Shown: positions 9,583-22,589 of the stretch, in pieces
How the letters are laid out: every line of letters starts with the position of its first letter
Numbering within the stretch: the stretch's first letter is position 1
Assembly: GCA_000697355.1 (NCBI GenBank)
Contig: JNEN01001014.1
Location: 1-64,000 of the forward strand
DNA length: 64,000 nt
DNA from: Syncephalastrum monosporum B8922
Taxonomy: Eukaryota > Mucoromycota > Mucoromycetes > Mucorales > Syncephalastraceae
Direction: 5' to 3'
The notes under the pieces: generated by a model
What the model was told of the DNA's origin: nothing
Seen by the model: the letters and a program-made list of their open reading frames with translations, nothing else
Database searches by the model: none
Made by a program: the position numbers and the translations under genes

Positions 9583-12234
9583 CTGCTTTCATTCACTTTG
9601 CTTTTCATTTTACCGGGCTTATACAACATCATAATCTATAATAAAAAGCAGGCCTTTAATCGACTTGAGCTTCATTCCAAAAAATATTTGCTATCCGTAT
9701 CAACACATAGAAATATACAATGCGAAGCCTTCACCAGCTTCGGAAGCGGGAATACGGAACCGGAGATCAAGTGCAGGCTGTGATGACACGGAGTCGAAAG
9801 CGGGGGGCGGGGAGGGGGCCTCACTCACATCCGGTATGCCGAGTGAAAGTTCACGTATGATCGCAGCCGAGCGTTCACGAAACTGGTTATACACAGGATA
9901 ATTTTGTCCTGCAACGAGTCTACAGCACCTTGTGCTACAGTTCCACCAAGTAACGCGCAAGCACAATCTGACGGTCCTATACAGACACGTCGCATGTTTA
10001 CGGAATACTGCACAGCTGCTCCCTTTTCTAACATAGCATAAGCACATCAAATGCCCTTTTTCCTTCTATACGACATTTGATATACAGCGATTAATAATTC
10101 AGCATGTCTTATATTCATCAATCGAAAACATAAGCCTCTCATTCTATCTCAAGAGACGCATAAGGAGTTAGTACGCTCAAAACCCCCACCGTGTCTGTTG
10201 AGCTCAGCCCTCTCTCTTTTATATAAAGGTCAAAACGGCCAACGGTAAAATGTCATGTCGCACACCATCCTTCTCTTGGCAACATTCTGCCTGCCTCTCT
10301 ATACTATCTACTTCATTCCTCCGCGTGCGTTTCCACCGAGGAGGGTAGACATTCCTAAATATCTCGGTATAAAATTGACGTGCTTCACTTCACGCCTTAA
10401 TAGCGACGTAGTATATCAGATGTGGAAAACTAGACAGATGATGAGATCTGAGTGTTTATGATAAGGTGACCATTTCCCCATTGCATGAAAAGTAAGAATT
10501 TCATCAAACGCAGTGGTTTTTTCTGTACATCCGCCACCTGCAACGATCTGGCCTTTCTGATAAAGGACGACACTTCTTTGGATGGTGCCAAAAGTGGGTT
10601 ATTGGCCGTGCGCAGCACGATGGCGTCATTATCGATTGAGACCAAATGGAACTCCACTTTTGACGTCTTTGGAGAATTCATCCCCACCCGGGATGCACGT
10701 AGAGGAATGGTGATAGTCAGTATTAGAGAGAGGAAACCAAAGTAACGCGAGAAAGATCCGCAAGACACACCTGGGGTGGGGGATCAAACGCATCATTTAC
10801 CGACGCATAATTGCTCTTGGTTTTTTATGACCCTAAAAACGCAGTTTATTCTGGTCTTTTTCCCCTTTCTCTCTCTTTTCTCTCGTTCTTTCTCTTTTTC
10901 GTCCACGTCAAGCATAACTCTGTGAACTGACAGTACGCACATGAATAGGAGACACGCCGGCATATCACACTCGGTGATCAAGGTCTCAAACTACGCCATC
11001 CCACACGGTACCATGTTTTCACAAGTGATATCAAGGACTCGGTGGAAAAGAGATTACCAATCGTTTGGTTGATTTAGATACGCTGGTAGTAGGAGTGGGA
11101 GAGAGAGTGATAGACATATTACTGATCCACCATATCCATTCGAGTGAACAAAGCATAAATGAAGGTAAAGTTGAGATGACCCGAAGCGTAGGCGAAATAT
11201 CACTTTTGGACAAAGAAACCCTGCGAGTCTCATCCATTGTTCTTATGACAGTTGTTTCTGTTCATTCCATAAAACATTACCTTTTGCAAGAGGCTAATCA
11301 CTTCGATAACGTACAACAAATACTCCTTGTTTGGTATTTTCTTTGGCCATTGTTGACGTGTGGGGACAATAAACCCACGCCCCGCCTTATGAAAACGCAT
11401 GCCTTACTGTGACGCGGCTGGTACATAAAATATTTCCTTATATCGCTTTATATGAACCACTAATCCTGACCGAATCATTTGGCCGCGTTGTCACTCCATT
11501 CCGTGCACCTGTCCACATGAAAATGAGTGTGCTTGTTCCCCTTTCCACTTTTTCAGGCCTACCCATCCTTGCTTGAAGGTCTCCTTGCAGAACTGTTTCG
11601 CAGAACTATGATAAGTCAAGCGGTATGTGCTCTGTCAATTCTGACTTCTGTCTTTAATCTTTTTTGGGCTTATCAGCCATGTGAGCTTGGCAGCCGTGCT
11701 TTTCCTTAAGTTCCAAAGAGTGGATAGCGCACGGGAGCAGATGCACGACCGAGTGCATGTATAGTAAGCGGGTGACCATCGGCAGCGTCCATGGTAACAG
11801 GATATATGCAGGTCTCAGCTCGGAAGATGGGCAAGTGTCCAAGCAGTGCTTAGAAAGAGGCTGGTGCTGAACTGGGAAGCGAGTGACGAGGTGGTTTCAT
11901 TCTTGCCAGCGGTGCCCGCTTCTCTTCCACCAACAGCATAGCTGATAGGTTTCAAAAGCCTTCACCATCACGCCAAAACAGCCGGAATCTGCCATGCAGA
12001 CGCTTCTCTCGTCCAATATATATAAATCAGTTTATAGTATACCCTTATGTTGATGAGTATCTAAACTATCTGTCAAATGAAAAAGTGAGCTTATCTTGTG
12101 CAGGCAGACGGTTAAATACGAAATTGGATTGCTGGGTACGAAAGCAGTGACATCAGAATCCCCGACTCGTCGTCGGGGCGCGTACGCGTACTGTCCCACT
12201 CTTTCCCCTTTCGACAGTTACTTTACAAACCACA
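9583..12234. other. 2.6-kb gene-free stretch
   Basis: No gene can be supported. Several isolated frames of 60-116 codons occur (minus 9700-10050; plus 10255-10461 preceded by a TATATAAA box near 10220; minus 10430-10768; plus 11065-11412), but none shows a known domain, a repeat of homology or consistent splice sites. A small unannotated gene near 10.2-10.8 kb remains possible. Confidence 0.4.
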
Positions 12235-13162
12235 ATGGCTCGACGTTACGATTCAAGGACCACAATCTTCTCCCCTGAGGGTACACCCTGAAAGAGATAG
12301 GAGCCTGTACGTCTGTAGAAAGACTCACTTTGGTTTAGGACGTTTATACCAGGTCGAATATGCCATGGAGGCCATTTCGCATGCTGGCATCGCGCTGGGT
12401 ATCCTTGCCAAGGACGGCGTCGTGATCGCTGCCGAAAAGAAAGTCACCTCTAAACTGCTTGAACAATCTGCATCCGCCGAGAAAATCTACAAACTGAACG
12501 AGTGCGTAGTTCTGCAAGTGTGACGATCGTGCCTGTTTATTCATTCCTTTCCTGTTGTGTTCTCATAGGCACATCATTTGCGGTGTGGCCGGTTTCAATG
12601 CAGACGCCAACATTCTCATCAACTGGGCACGAACCAGCGCACAGCGATACCTTTTCACATACGACGAAGAGATTCCGGTCGAGCAGCTCGTTCAGCGGCT
12701 CTGTGATTTGAAGCAGGGCTACACCCAGTACGGTGGTCTGCGGCCTTTTGGTGTTTCTTTCATCTTTGCCGGCTATGACGAGCAGTACGGCTTCCAGCTC
12801 TACCACTCGGACCCTTCAGGCAACTATGGCGGCTGGAAGGCAACCTGCATTGGCGCCAACAACGCCACCGCACAGAGCATCCTCAAGCAGGACCACAAAG
12901 AAGACATGACGCTGGAAGAGGCCAAGGCCCTTGCAGTCAAGGTCCTCAGCAAGACCATGGACAGCACCACCCTCAACAGTGAAAAACGTAAGCTCAGTAA
13001 CGTGATTTATGCGCAAATAACTCATTATGCCTCACAGTGGAGTTTGCGACGATCCGCGAGGTCGGTGGCAAGATCAAATACGAGCTGTACAAGCCCGACG
13101 AGATCGATGCGCTGCTCAAGGAGCAGAACGTCGGTGCGGATGTGATGGAGGAGGATAACTGA
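12235..13162 (+). CDS. PRE9: 20S proteasome subunit alpha-3 (PSMA4/Pre9)
   Basis: Structural alpha-ring subunit of the 20S proteasome. Exons 12235-12280, 12339-12501, 12569-12987 and 13038-13162 give 250 residues. The N-terminus [19 protein letters not shown] followed by [13 protein letters not shown] is the alpha-subunit signature; [18 protein letters not shown] and the acidic C-terminus point to the PSMA4 branch rather than the other six alphas. All introns are GT-AG (58, 67 and 50 nt). The C-terminus is about 10 residues shorter than in animals. The gene is tail-to-tail with the DUF92 gene, with only 30 bp between stop codons. Confidence 0.95.
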
Positions 13163-13192
13163 GCATGATGATAATAAAATGAAGGACCATGG

Positions 13193-14329
13193 TTATTGAA
13201 TATAATATGCGGCTGCACCACACAAAGCGCTCGTGAGGACGGATGACACAAAATTGACCTACATAGACGCGTCAGCCTTTCGATGATCCTTATCGCGTCG
13301 TGCATATTACCTGGTGATTATCGAGAATGTCCCAGCCGCTCACAATCTCAGTATCTGACTCAAGGTGGTTCACCACCTTCTTTTCTTTCGCTGAATACAA
13401 TGTTCGCTGCACTGTGGCTCCCAGGACAGAGTCGATCTAGCGAGCAAGGTAAGCTACTTTACATATATCTAACAAAATGATTGCACCTACTAGCGAGCCG
13501 CCCAGACCGGCCAGGGCACCCACAACAATGTATTCCCATGCCAACCCATGGCACGACGTCGCACGCTGGAGCGTCAGGCACAGTGCTCCTGAGAGACCCA
13601 CCGCCGCACCACCAGCGACAGACGCAGCCAATCCCAACGCGGATAGACCCCCGTTGGTGCCTGGCGGTACCTTGCGCCACGTGATGATGGACACGGGCCA
13701 CGATGTACTTAAAATACCTAGCTCACTCGCCCACTACAAGATAATGTATCCAGTCTCGCGCATCAGACACCACCTTTCCTGAATGTCATAGTCTTCTTAC
13801 CGTGTCACCCGCGCAGCAACCATAATGCCTACAAAAGAAACGCGTCAGCATGCGGTGGTAAACATTAAAGATGCTTACCCCAAATAAGCCCACAGAAGGA
13901 CAGACGCCCACTTCCGCTGATCAAAGCAGCCGGGCGTGTTTTCATAGTAGAGCTGGAAGAGAACGACTAGAATACCACCAACGAGGCCGTTACAGATCAC
14001 TTGCACCAAGGTCCGCTCGCTTGAATGCTCATAGTCTGCTTCCAAGAGCCTCTTTTTTTCTGCCTTAAACTATAATGTATATTGAAATAATGTATATTAT
14101 ATGAATTACCGCTGTCGTAGAGTGCAGGTGTTAATATTACCTTGGTCAACTTTGAACTGGCAAGGAAAAAAACCAACAGAATGACGGTGAAATAAGCAAA
14201 TGTCGAAGTACATGTCGCAAGACCAAGCACAAAGGCTCCTGCTGCTCCATCCGGCGAAAGCGATCTTTTGCGCCGTGAATGGACTACGATGGCACTCGAC
14301 ACTGCAAATCCCAGCAACCAGTTTGGCAT
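13193..14329 (-). CDS. TMEM19/DUF92 family integral membrane protein
   Basis: Multi-pass membrane protein of the DUF92 family (TMEM19 in animals); the cellular role is not established. Exons 14141-14329, 13879-14069, 13801-13828, 13491-13733, 13311-13436 and 13193-13258 give 280 residues. Family blocks are seen in order: [94 protein letters not shown] and [18 protein letters not shown]. The 28-nt third exon encodes HYGCCAGDT and is easily missed. I chose the ATG at 14329 because upstream codons are poly(T)-derived; a longer N-terminus from another exon is possible. Confidence 0.88.
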
Positions 14330-16733
14330 TAGGAAAAAGCAAATATAAAAAAAAAAAGATACGGAATTCGCTGCAGCGGGGTCGGGCGAAACAAAAAATG
14401 CATCAAAAAGGTACACACGAGGCGGCACCGTGTCCGTGCCACCATCCGCACATACTCTGCCCATCCTGTTCACTTTTGTGCAAAATTATACGTATGAGAT
14501 GAGCTAGCATAGTGTATATCTCTACTATACAGTACGTGCTGTAGAGTGATTCCAGATACAACATAGGCGTAACAGCAGATGAAAAGCTGGTCTACACGCC
14601 AGTGTGAATCCTGTCTATCAGACTCTTCTTCATGGATAGTCCGTTCTATAGATATACAGTAGAATCACCTGTGGAAACTCACTATCACAATTGATCAGGT
14701 TGTCTTGTGTTGGCAATAGATTGTACATCAGTTATGAAGTGTAGCAATAACATCGAAAATATAGACGTGATTTTCCTTCTCCTGTGTGTTTATGAACCAA
14801 GCTAATGTAAGACCGGGTGCTAAGTAGCATCAGCTGTCAGCACACGGTACTACTTATATACACTCATTGTTTTTGGGCTGTCTTTGCTGCAATTATATCA
14901 CAACCCATCAGCCAAACGTCAGAAGAATTTCGTATGTTCTGTTTCTCAGACGAGCACAGATTTGCATACACAGACCTTAGTAAGCCCTGTGATCTTCAGC
15001 CTATTTATTGTGGCCCTAAATTCTACGAGAAGTCGACAAGACCGTGGTTTCGCAGAAAACGAGCGAGAAAAAAGCCTTCAATACTTTTTTTTTTTTTTTT
15101 ACTAATGTCAACACCATCTTCAATTGTGCAGAAGCAGTAATGCTCGCATATCCAGTTGATAGAGGTTGATATAATTTTCATGACACGCAGTATGTCAGCG
15201 AAATATGAGAAGTTGTTTCTATGTAGTAATATAGCAGAGCCAAATGGTGAAGAGACAACTTGCATACCGACGTCTAAAGAATATGCATGCACAATTCTTT
15301 GTATTATTTTTGCACCTGATTCTATGAATAACACACGCAAAAAAAAAAAAAACCATAGGGAAATTAGCTGTGACGTGCCTTCCTGACATACAGGTTGCAT
15401 GTATTCGGTATCTACATACTGTATATGTATAGCTGGACACACATAGAGGAAAGCCTTGCAACATGATTTTCACTCAATACTCCTGTCAGCAGCTGGGTAC
15501 AACGCCTTCGCCAAGGGATCTGGGGCCTTGGCCCCAGCTAGCCTTCAACTCGGACAGGAGAGACCTGAAGAACGAGTGCAGGTTATACAGTAATGACCCA
15601 TAGCCGCAGGCGATAAGGACTCAGCCGCAATAAGGATGCGGTTCTTTGAATTGTACTTTGACGCGTAAAACGTTGGTTGAGGCAATGGGTGGACGGTCTT
15701 GCACCTGCCTTTTTAGAAATTTGAGTTTTCATTTGTGACACATTTCGTCTCTCTTTATTTTCTCTCACACGCAAAAGTGAAGAAGATGGGTCCGGCCCCT
15801 TGTGTGATATAAGCCTGTCACCTGCGTCTACATCACTTGCGTCTATGTGGTCATCAATGCAGGCATACGCTTGAGATGGCATGACAATGAAAAGCACTTT
15901 TAAGAGAGTGATTTCGTGGGGGCTTGCTTTTTTTTTTTTCAGCTATCTCGTGTGCCGTCGGCTTTTCATCTTCCATGCGTTATTGAGATACAGCAGACAA
16001 GCCAATGTGTTTCATTGTCATAGTCAGGGGCACTCCGGTGGCAAGCCTGGAGAGGATGTCGTCGAGCCAATGGAGCTTTAAAGAAGTCGCTGTGGTGAGA
16101 AGTGTGAATTTTTCTCACATGTGTGCGCTGTCCGTGCCATACATACACACACACAGACCAGACGGAGAGAGAAAGAGTGCGTCAACAAGAGGTGATGGAT
16201 TCTACTGCTGACATTGCCGATCCTACTGCGTGCGGATGTCATCTCTCGGCTGCAAGCCATCAGCCCAGTGACAGTGGAGGCGACAACACATTGACTGAAG
16301 ACGCAAGAAGCCAAAGGCTATTGCTTTTGATACATCAAGTGAGGAGGAGGAGGAGGAGGAGGATGGGTTTTGCTGGTTGGGATTTTTTCTGCAGATCTTT
16401 CCACTGTATTTTTCTTTTCTTTTTCTTTTTTGTTTTCCTTTCGCTTGTGTGTGTGTGTATCGACAGAGGATCGAGCACATCTCCTCCCCTCTTTGACTCA
16501 CTTTTTCTCTTCTTTTTGGTTTGTATTCCTCGTAAAAGAAGGGTCGACAAATTGGGCCCTCTTTTTCGCTTGTTCTCCTTCCCTCTCTTCTTGCTTCTCT
16601 CAGCCAACCAGGGCCAAGTGCGCAACACGACACACGAGTTCCTTGTTTTTCTTCTTTCTTTTCTTTTCTCTTCTTTTTGTTTTGGGTTTGTGCAAGATCG
16701 TAATCTTTGGGCATTCACCACACACCTTCTGTC
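14330..16733. other. 2.4-kb gene-free stretch
   Basis: Divergent region between the DUF92 gene and SNT2. It holds AT-rich DNA, homopolymer runs near 15085 and 15341, a (GAG)n microsatellite at about 16341-16361 and a long pyrimidine-rich leader from about 16400 to the SNT2 start. Frames here are low-complexity translations of the CT-rich DNA. I see no gene. Confidence 0.5.
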
Positions 16734-19700
16734 ATGGCCGAAACGAAACCCGCTCCTGCGATTACCCAAGCAACGCTGTCGAACGGGACGGTAGTGAGCG
16801 TGAACGGTACGTAAGATGTCTGCTTTGACATATCCATCACATGGAGAATATGATATATATATATATATATATACGATACATATATATGATACATGTATAT
16901 GTCAAATGTATATATCCAATCTCATGCCTTACTGCCTATATAGACCATGTTTACCTGGCACCAGAGCACCTGGGAGAAACCTACTATATCGGCCGTATCA
17001 TGGAGTTCACCATGAGTCCGAAAAAGCGCGGTCTCCAGGCCCGGATTGCCTGGTTCAATCGGCCACGCGATGTGTTGCGTCGCAAGTGCGCCGATCCTTG
17101 TCTGCTCGTAGCAACGATGCACTCGGATCTCAATCCAGTGTCGTCTATCCGCGGGACGTGTGTCGTCAGGCACAAGCATGACATTCCAGACCTGGAGCAG
17201 TACAAGCAACTCAACGACCATTTTTACTATCATCAGCTCTACGACCGATACATGCAGCGCCTTTATGACGTCGTCCCCTGCGAGCTCATTCAGAACGTGC
17301 CCATGCCCATTCAACAGGCCCTGCGCGACCGCTATGAGTTCATTGTGGTTGAACCCAACAAGGCAAACGACCTGACCGTCGCCCGGCGGATCTGCTGTGT
17401 CTGCCAGGACTGGTGTGCGAGGTAAACAAGACGAAGACAAGGCATTCATCCGAGCCAAATTCAAACGTCGAATAACACACACACAACCATAGCGCCACGT
17501 CCGTCAAATGTGCGGGCTGCCACAAAAACTTCCACATGGCCTGCTTAAACCCTCCGTTACTACGGAAACCTTCCAAGGGCTTTGCCTGGCAGTGTGCTTT
17601 CTGCTCGCGTCTTGATCTCGGCACCCTCGTTCCTGTCAAAACCGAACCGCAACCGCAGCAGGCCCTGCCGCCAGACCATTTGATACCGCCGTCCGAACCA
17701 CGCAGCCATCCAGACTCATCTTCACGTCCGATGAAACGACGCCAAACGCGTTCCCAGTCCCAGCAGCAGCAGCAGCAGCAGCAGCATCTGCAGAAACAGC
17801 AACAGCAGCAGAAACAACAACCAGTGGTTAAAGTCGTACCGAAGTCCGAGCCACAACAGCAGCAAAAGAAATCGACGGAGCTTCGTCTGAAGCTGTACAC
17901 CAAACCGAAAGGTAAAAAATTGAATGCTCCCATCTCATTGGACAGAAGAATTGGGATTGATCCATGAATTTTCCTTGCCTCTTTTGAAAACAGGGGACGC
18001 GCCGCGCATGACGCACATGTGGCCTTTTCGCTATTTTGGAATCCATACCGACATGGACGACGTGCTGGACATTGATGACCGAATATATCCGCGAGCACGG
18101 TCCCGCATCGGCCCACGCTACCAAGTCGATACGCTGCCCGAGCCCCAGCGCGAGGCTCTCACGCCCACACCGACACCTACGCCTTCGTCTTCCGACCTGT
18201 CGAACGTCCGCTCGACGCTGCCCGACGTGGCTATGGACATGCGCTCGCCCACCGACTCACCCAGCTCACAACGCACCAACGATACCCCACTGCCCACCAG
18301 TCCTCTCCTGCACGACCCAGATGACAAGAAAAAGAGACTGAACGAAAAGGCTGGCACGGCCAAGGCACGCTCAAAACGTGCAGACAAGCGCGGTCGGCCG
18401 CGCCACCGCAAACAAACAGGTACCCACAAAGTACAGATCGCGGAACACTATGGCTCACGTTGTGCGACATGCTCATTCTTTGCAGAGAACGGGAGCCCAG
18501 GAGCCAAACCACGTACACAAGTCGTGGAATCCCAGGACCGCGTCCCGAGAGGCACGCCTACGACCATCGAGGTCCTTTTTCGACCGAACCGCCTTTCTAA
18601 AGACTCCAGTAAGCCCTCCTTCCAAATGAAACTGTTTAGATCTCCTTTTTTGTCTTCTCACATGCGTGTACAGTCGACGCCTATATGGGCAAGGTCAAGG
18701 CATTGGCCTCCCTGCCACTGCCACCATACTCCTCCGACTTGATCGATCGCGCGCTATGCGAGCTCGAAGGCAACAGTTATGACACCGACCAGGCGCTGGC
18801 AGCCATGCAGCACGCCGATCTCAGCACCTTCCCGCGTCACGTCGAGTGGACGCCGGCAGAAATCGACCAGTTTGAACAGGCTATCGCCTCGCACGGCCAC
18901 GATCTCTACCAAGTGAACCTCGCCATCCCGTCCAAACCTCATGCCGACGTCGTGCGTTTTTTCTATCTCTGGAAAAAGAGCGATCGCTATGAGCAAGTCT
19001 ATTCCAAATGGACCGACGTCTATAAGCCCACCAAGCGCTTCAAGAGCCAGAAACGAGCTCCCTCCACCACGAGCAGCGAGAGCGACAGTGGCGAAGAGTC
19101 AGACGACTTGACCGTCGTGCGGGTGAGCCCTGCCCTAAGTAAGGCCTTCCAGTGCGACCACTGCCACACGACCCACACCTCAGCCTGGCGCCGTCTGCCC
19201 ACCGACGTCGACCGCAAGCGCAAACATTTCAAACATGTCCTCTGCAACGCCTGCGGCGAGTACTGGCTCAAGTACGGCGTCATGCGCAAGTTGATCAGCC
19301 CGCTACGGCTCAGCAAACAGAAATCCAACCTTAAATCGGGTGATCCCGTTGCTGTCATTGGCGCTTCCTCCTCGACTTCTTTTATAAATGCTACACCTGC
19401 TTCAGCTGCAGCGGCAGCAGCAGCGCGTGGCATGAAGCGCAAGGCGTCCTCCACCGAGATCCAGGCCAAGCTGCGCAAGATGAAGGACGAGAAGCCCGTG
19501 CCCAGGGCACCCTCGCCCTGCGCCGTCTGCGCCCAGATGGATCCCACTCCTCGGCTGTTGACGTGTCAGACCTGCGGCATGTCCGTGCACGATGGTAAAC
19601 AACAAAAAGTCACACAAGGCGCGCAGATGGAAAGCTCACGTCCTTTCGATTGTTTCTCGCTTTTTCGTAGATTGTTATGGTGCCCGTGCCACGACATCCA

Positions 19701-20748
19701 ACGACGCGTGGGCCTGCGACGTGTGCAAAAACGAACGCACCCCCACCTCCTCTTACGTAAGCGTTCTGCTGTATTGACTTTGCTCGCCTTTCTAAATCAG
19801 CCCTTTCTTTTTCTTTCTTCTCTTTTTTTTTTAAAGCGGTACGAATGCGTGCTATGCTATCGCCCGCGAAGTCCAGGACAAGCATTAAAGAAAACCTCGT
19901 CATACAAATGGGCCCACGTCTCCTGCGCGACCTTCATCCCCGAAGTCAAGTTTGTCGACACAGACACGCTTCAGCCCGTTGAGTACATTGGAGCCGTCCA
20001 CCCTGCGCGTTGGAAGCAGGTCTGCTGCGTGTGCGGCAACGGCAAGGGCGCTTGCGTTGCCTGCGCCGAGTGCGACACGGCCGTCCACGTCGAGTGTGCG
20101 CTCCAGAGCCACTTTACGGTCGCGTTCGAAGTCAATCAGGATGAGATGGTGCCCCAGGTCTTTTGTCCAGGACACAACATACAGAAGTACAACCTCGCTC
20201 CCCTGACAGCGCGTTGGGACGGCGAGGCCTGTTTGAGCGTCTACTGCAAACGCTTCAAGGGCGTCGATCCCAGCACGACCCCCGCCACGCGCCGCTACCG
20301 CGCCGCGCTCGTCGCGGCCGGTCATCCCTATGACCAGGCCATCTATGGGCCGGACACCATCACCACCGGCCTTCGTCCCGTCCACATCCCTCCTTCACAG
20401 GTGCAGCCAACCACCCACATACCCTCCGCGCGCCAGGCGGCTGCCTTGGCGAAGCAGCCCTTCAAAGAGACCCCGACCAAAGCGATCAAGGCCGAGCTGG
20501 CGTCGATCCCACCGCCCCCGGTTCGGCCTCGCTGTGCGTCCTGCCCGGTCGAGTACTCGCCCTACTGGTGGCCGGCGGATGAAAATCACAATAACGACGC
20601 CAGTCACACGTCCTCTTCCTCCCCCTCCTCCTCTCCCTCCTCCTCCTCCTCCACACATATGAAAATCTGTCTCCATTGTTTCTGGCGCCACAAAAAATCG
20701 ACACTACATCAACATCATCAACAGCAACAACAAAATGACCGCGCTTGA
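16734..20748 (+). CDS. SNT2: SNT2-type chromatin reader (BAH, PHD, SANT, ePHD)
   Basis: Orthologue of the fungal Snt2 protein, which works with Lid2/Rpd3-type complexes in histone reading and stress response. Eight exons: 16734-16806, 16944-17421, 17493-17911, 17994-18419, 18486-18608, 18674-19594, 19671-19756 and 19837-20748, giving 1145 residues. Domains in order: BAH (about 25-165, HVYLAPEHLGETYYIGRI), PHD1 (about 175-225, CCVCQDWC to CAFCSRLD), a poly-Gln linker, SANT (about 560-620, VEWTPAEIDQFEQAI), a GATA-like finger (about 665-715, CDHCHTTHTSAWRRLP...CNAC), an extended PHD pair (about 788-960) and a C-terminal GATA-like CX2C...CX2C split by a poly-Ser stretch. Intron 1 contains a (TA)n run. 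The stop lies 252 bp from that of the convergent two-TM gene. Confidence 0.93.
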
Positions 20749-21000
20749 TGCGTCTACTGAAAAAAAAGCATCCCACATTATTCAATAATATCTGCATTTA
20801 TATACACCGAAAGAAGACTTGCAAGGAACTGAATAAGGCCTGCGAAAGGTTCACGCGAAGGGCAAAGTAGGAAGGATATGTGAAAACAAGGATATGTGAA
20901 AACAAGGATATGTGAAAACATGAGTGTGAATGTGTGTGTGTGTGTGTGTGTGCATTGTACTCTTAAGGGTAGGGTATCATATACAAAAGAGAAGAATTCT

Positions 21001-21692
21001 TCAGTGGGATGGAGGAGAAGCAAGACGTCTTGAAAGGCGCTGGCTGAGCATAAGTGCGAAGAGTGTGATGGTGATAAGGCCCAACACTCCTGGGCCGGTC
21101 AGAAGGCCATACATTTGGCCAGCCAAGCTATTACGCCAACAGGTGCGCTTGAGCACCTAATTCAGAGTTCAAATTAAATGCCATTGCTCGTCTTGTCATT
21201 CTACAGAAGGGTGAAGGGGTGACTTCGACTTTACCGGGAGCGTCAGATGGATGGGCATGCCTTCTTTATGTGTGGGCGGGAATGTGGCCAGGGCCGTGCA
21301 CTCGTAAAACAGGTAGGCGACATACCCGCTTGTGCTCACGATCACCGAGATCACTAGATAAAAACGTGCTACCTTCTCTTTCGATCGTTCATGGTATGAT
21401 ACTGGTGGCGGTGGGGGTATACGCGGTTCTGAACGAGATTCGGGTTGCATTCATATGTATATGTATATGTATATGTATATTAGAAGGATATACATGTGTG
21501 TATATGCATGTTGTCAGCTTTTGGAGAGTATACTGTTGTCGTGTCGTTACCTTCGTGCTCTGGTGCCCAGAATGACTCGGGCCTATAACCCTCGTGGAAG
21601 GCATCTTGACGCTTGAGTTTGCTGAGCGCAGGAAGAACATCCTCGACATCGGGGGCATGTGGACGCAGCTCAGGTGACGAAGGATCATTCAT
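21001..21692 (-). CDS. Small protein with two predicted membrane segments, unknown
   Basis: I do not recognise this family. Exons 21551-21692, 21235-21428 and 21001-21156 join in phase to give 163 residues, and both introns are GT-AG. Residues 1-48 are polar and acidic (DVEDVLPALSKLKR), followed by a Pro-rich patch (RIPPPPPVSYHERSK). A first membrane segment is FYLVISVIVSTSGYVAYLF, then a loop with PPTHKEGMPIHLTLP, then a second segment GLLTGPGVLGLITITLFALM and a short basic tail. The start could also be 21710 (six residues longer). Intron 1 contains an (ATATAC)n microsatellite. Phase consistency and clear hydrophobic segments support a real gene; function is unknown. Confidence 0.65.
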
Positions 21693-21710
21693 GTGCGTAG
21701 AGGGTATCAT

Positions 21711-22241
21711 GTAGACTATTCGAAGCGTCAATTCTCTCGTATACTCGCAAATGACCTTCCACATGGACCGGTGGAGAAGAATGAATGGAGGAAAAACAGA
21801 GTGATGAAGAGAGGCAGTGGAATGGTGTGGAAGGGATCTTGTTTGAGGAGCAGAAAAGGAAAGAAGAAGAAGAAGAAGAAGAAGGAAAGGGAACTGTCAA
21901 ACACTCACACTCGCTGTTGAACCGGTAAAGTCTCGTTACTCTGTTTTGTGTTATCAGGTCCTTTCCTGGCCCTTTTTCCTGGTTGCATTTTCCCTTGCCT
22001 TCGCATTCATGCGCAGCAAATAATCGCAACTCAGCTCATTTACCACCAATCAATCACGCACATACCACACGCATGACACACACAAGACAGTAGTGCACAA
22101 ACAGATCTGAAATATCTGAAGTATCTGAAATAACAGTACGAATGATAAGTTGTATCGCTCTATTTAAACAGTTCTAATTACAGAACTGGTATCGTTTTGT
22201 TTTCTTTTGTCTTTTTTTTTGTCTTAGGTATATCCTGTGGA
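21711..22241. other. Intergenic, no gene seen
   Basis: Separates the small membrane protein from the convergent end of the tail-anchored protein gene on the same strand. It contains a GAAGAA-rich run near 21866-21885 and otherwise AT-rich DNA. The long minus frame here is a Ser-rich translation of the GAA repeat. Confidence 0.45.
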
Positions 22242-22558
22242 TTACAGGTAAGTGACCTTGGTGCCCATCTGCGCCGTTTGCCAGAGTTTGCTGAGAATTG
22301 TCTTGAGCGGCTGAGATAACCGGCCACGGAAACCCCGCATCAAACCAAGGAACGCAAAGACTACCAGTAAAAATGTGAAAGAGGCGGCTGTGCTCGTCGT
22401 GTACAGCTGTCGTAGCCAGCTCTTGACTGCTTCCAGATTCTGGTCCATGCTCGTGGCCATCGACCGCGGTGCACGGTGCACCACCTCCTTCGTCTTGGTT
22501 TCTTCCATGCTACTCCGACTGCTTTCGCTTGTGGTTGTGCTTACGGAGCTGCTCGTTG

Positions 22559-22589
<31 letters not shown>

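Noticed and set aside
10430..10768. Minus-strand frame of 112 codons with a hydrophobic start
   Set aside because: Protein-like in parts, but there is no recognised family, no promoter and no splice partner; kept only as a note in the gene-free stretch.
11031..11412. Plus and minus frames near 11.0-11.4 kb
   Set aside because: Both strands are open over the same bases and neither has family similarity; likely chance.
16123..16828. Long overlapping frames on both strands rich in Phe/Ser or Lys/Arg
   Set aside because: Translations of the pyrimidine-rich leader upstream of SNT2; low complexity, no domain.
19020..20385. Long minus-strand frames opposite SNT2
   Set aside because: Shadows of GC-rich SNT2 codons; SNT2 carries PHD, SANT and GATA-like motifs in order.
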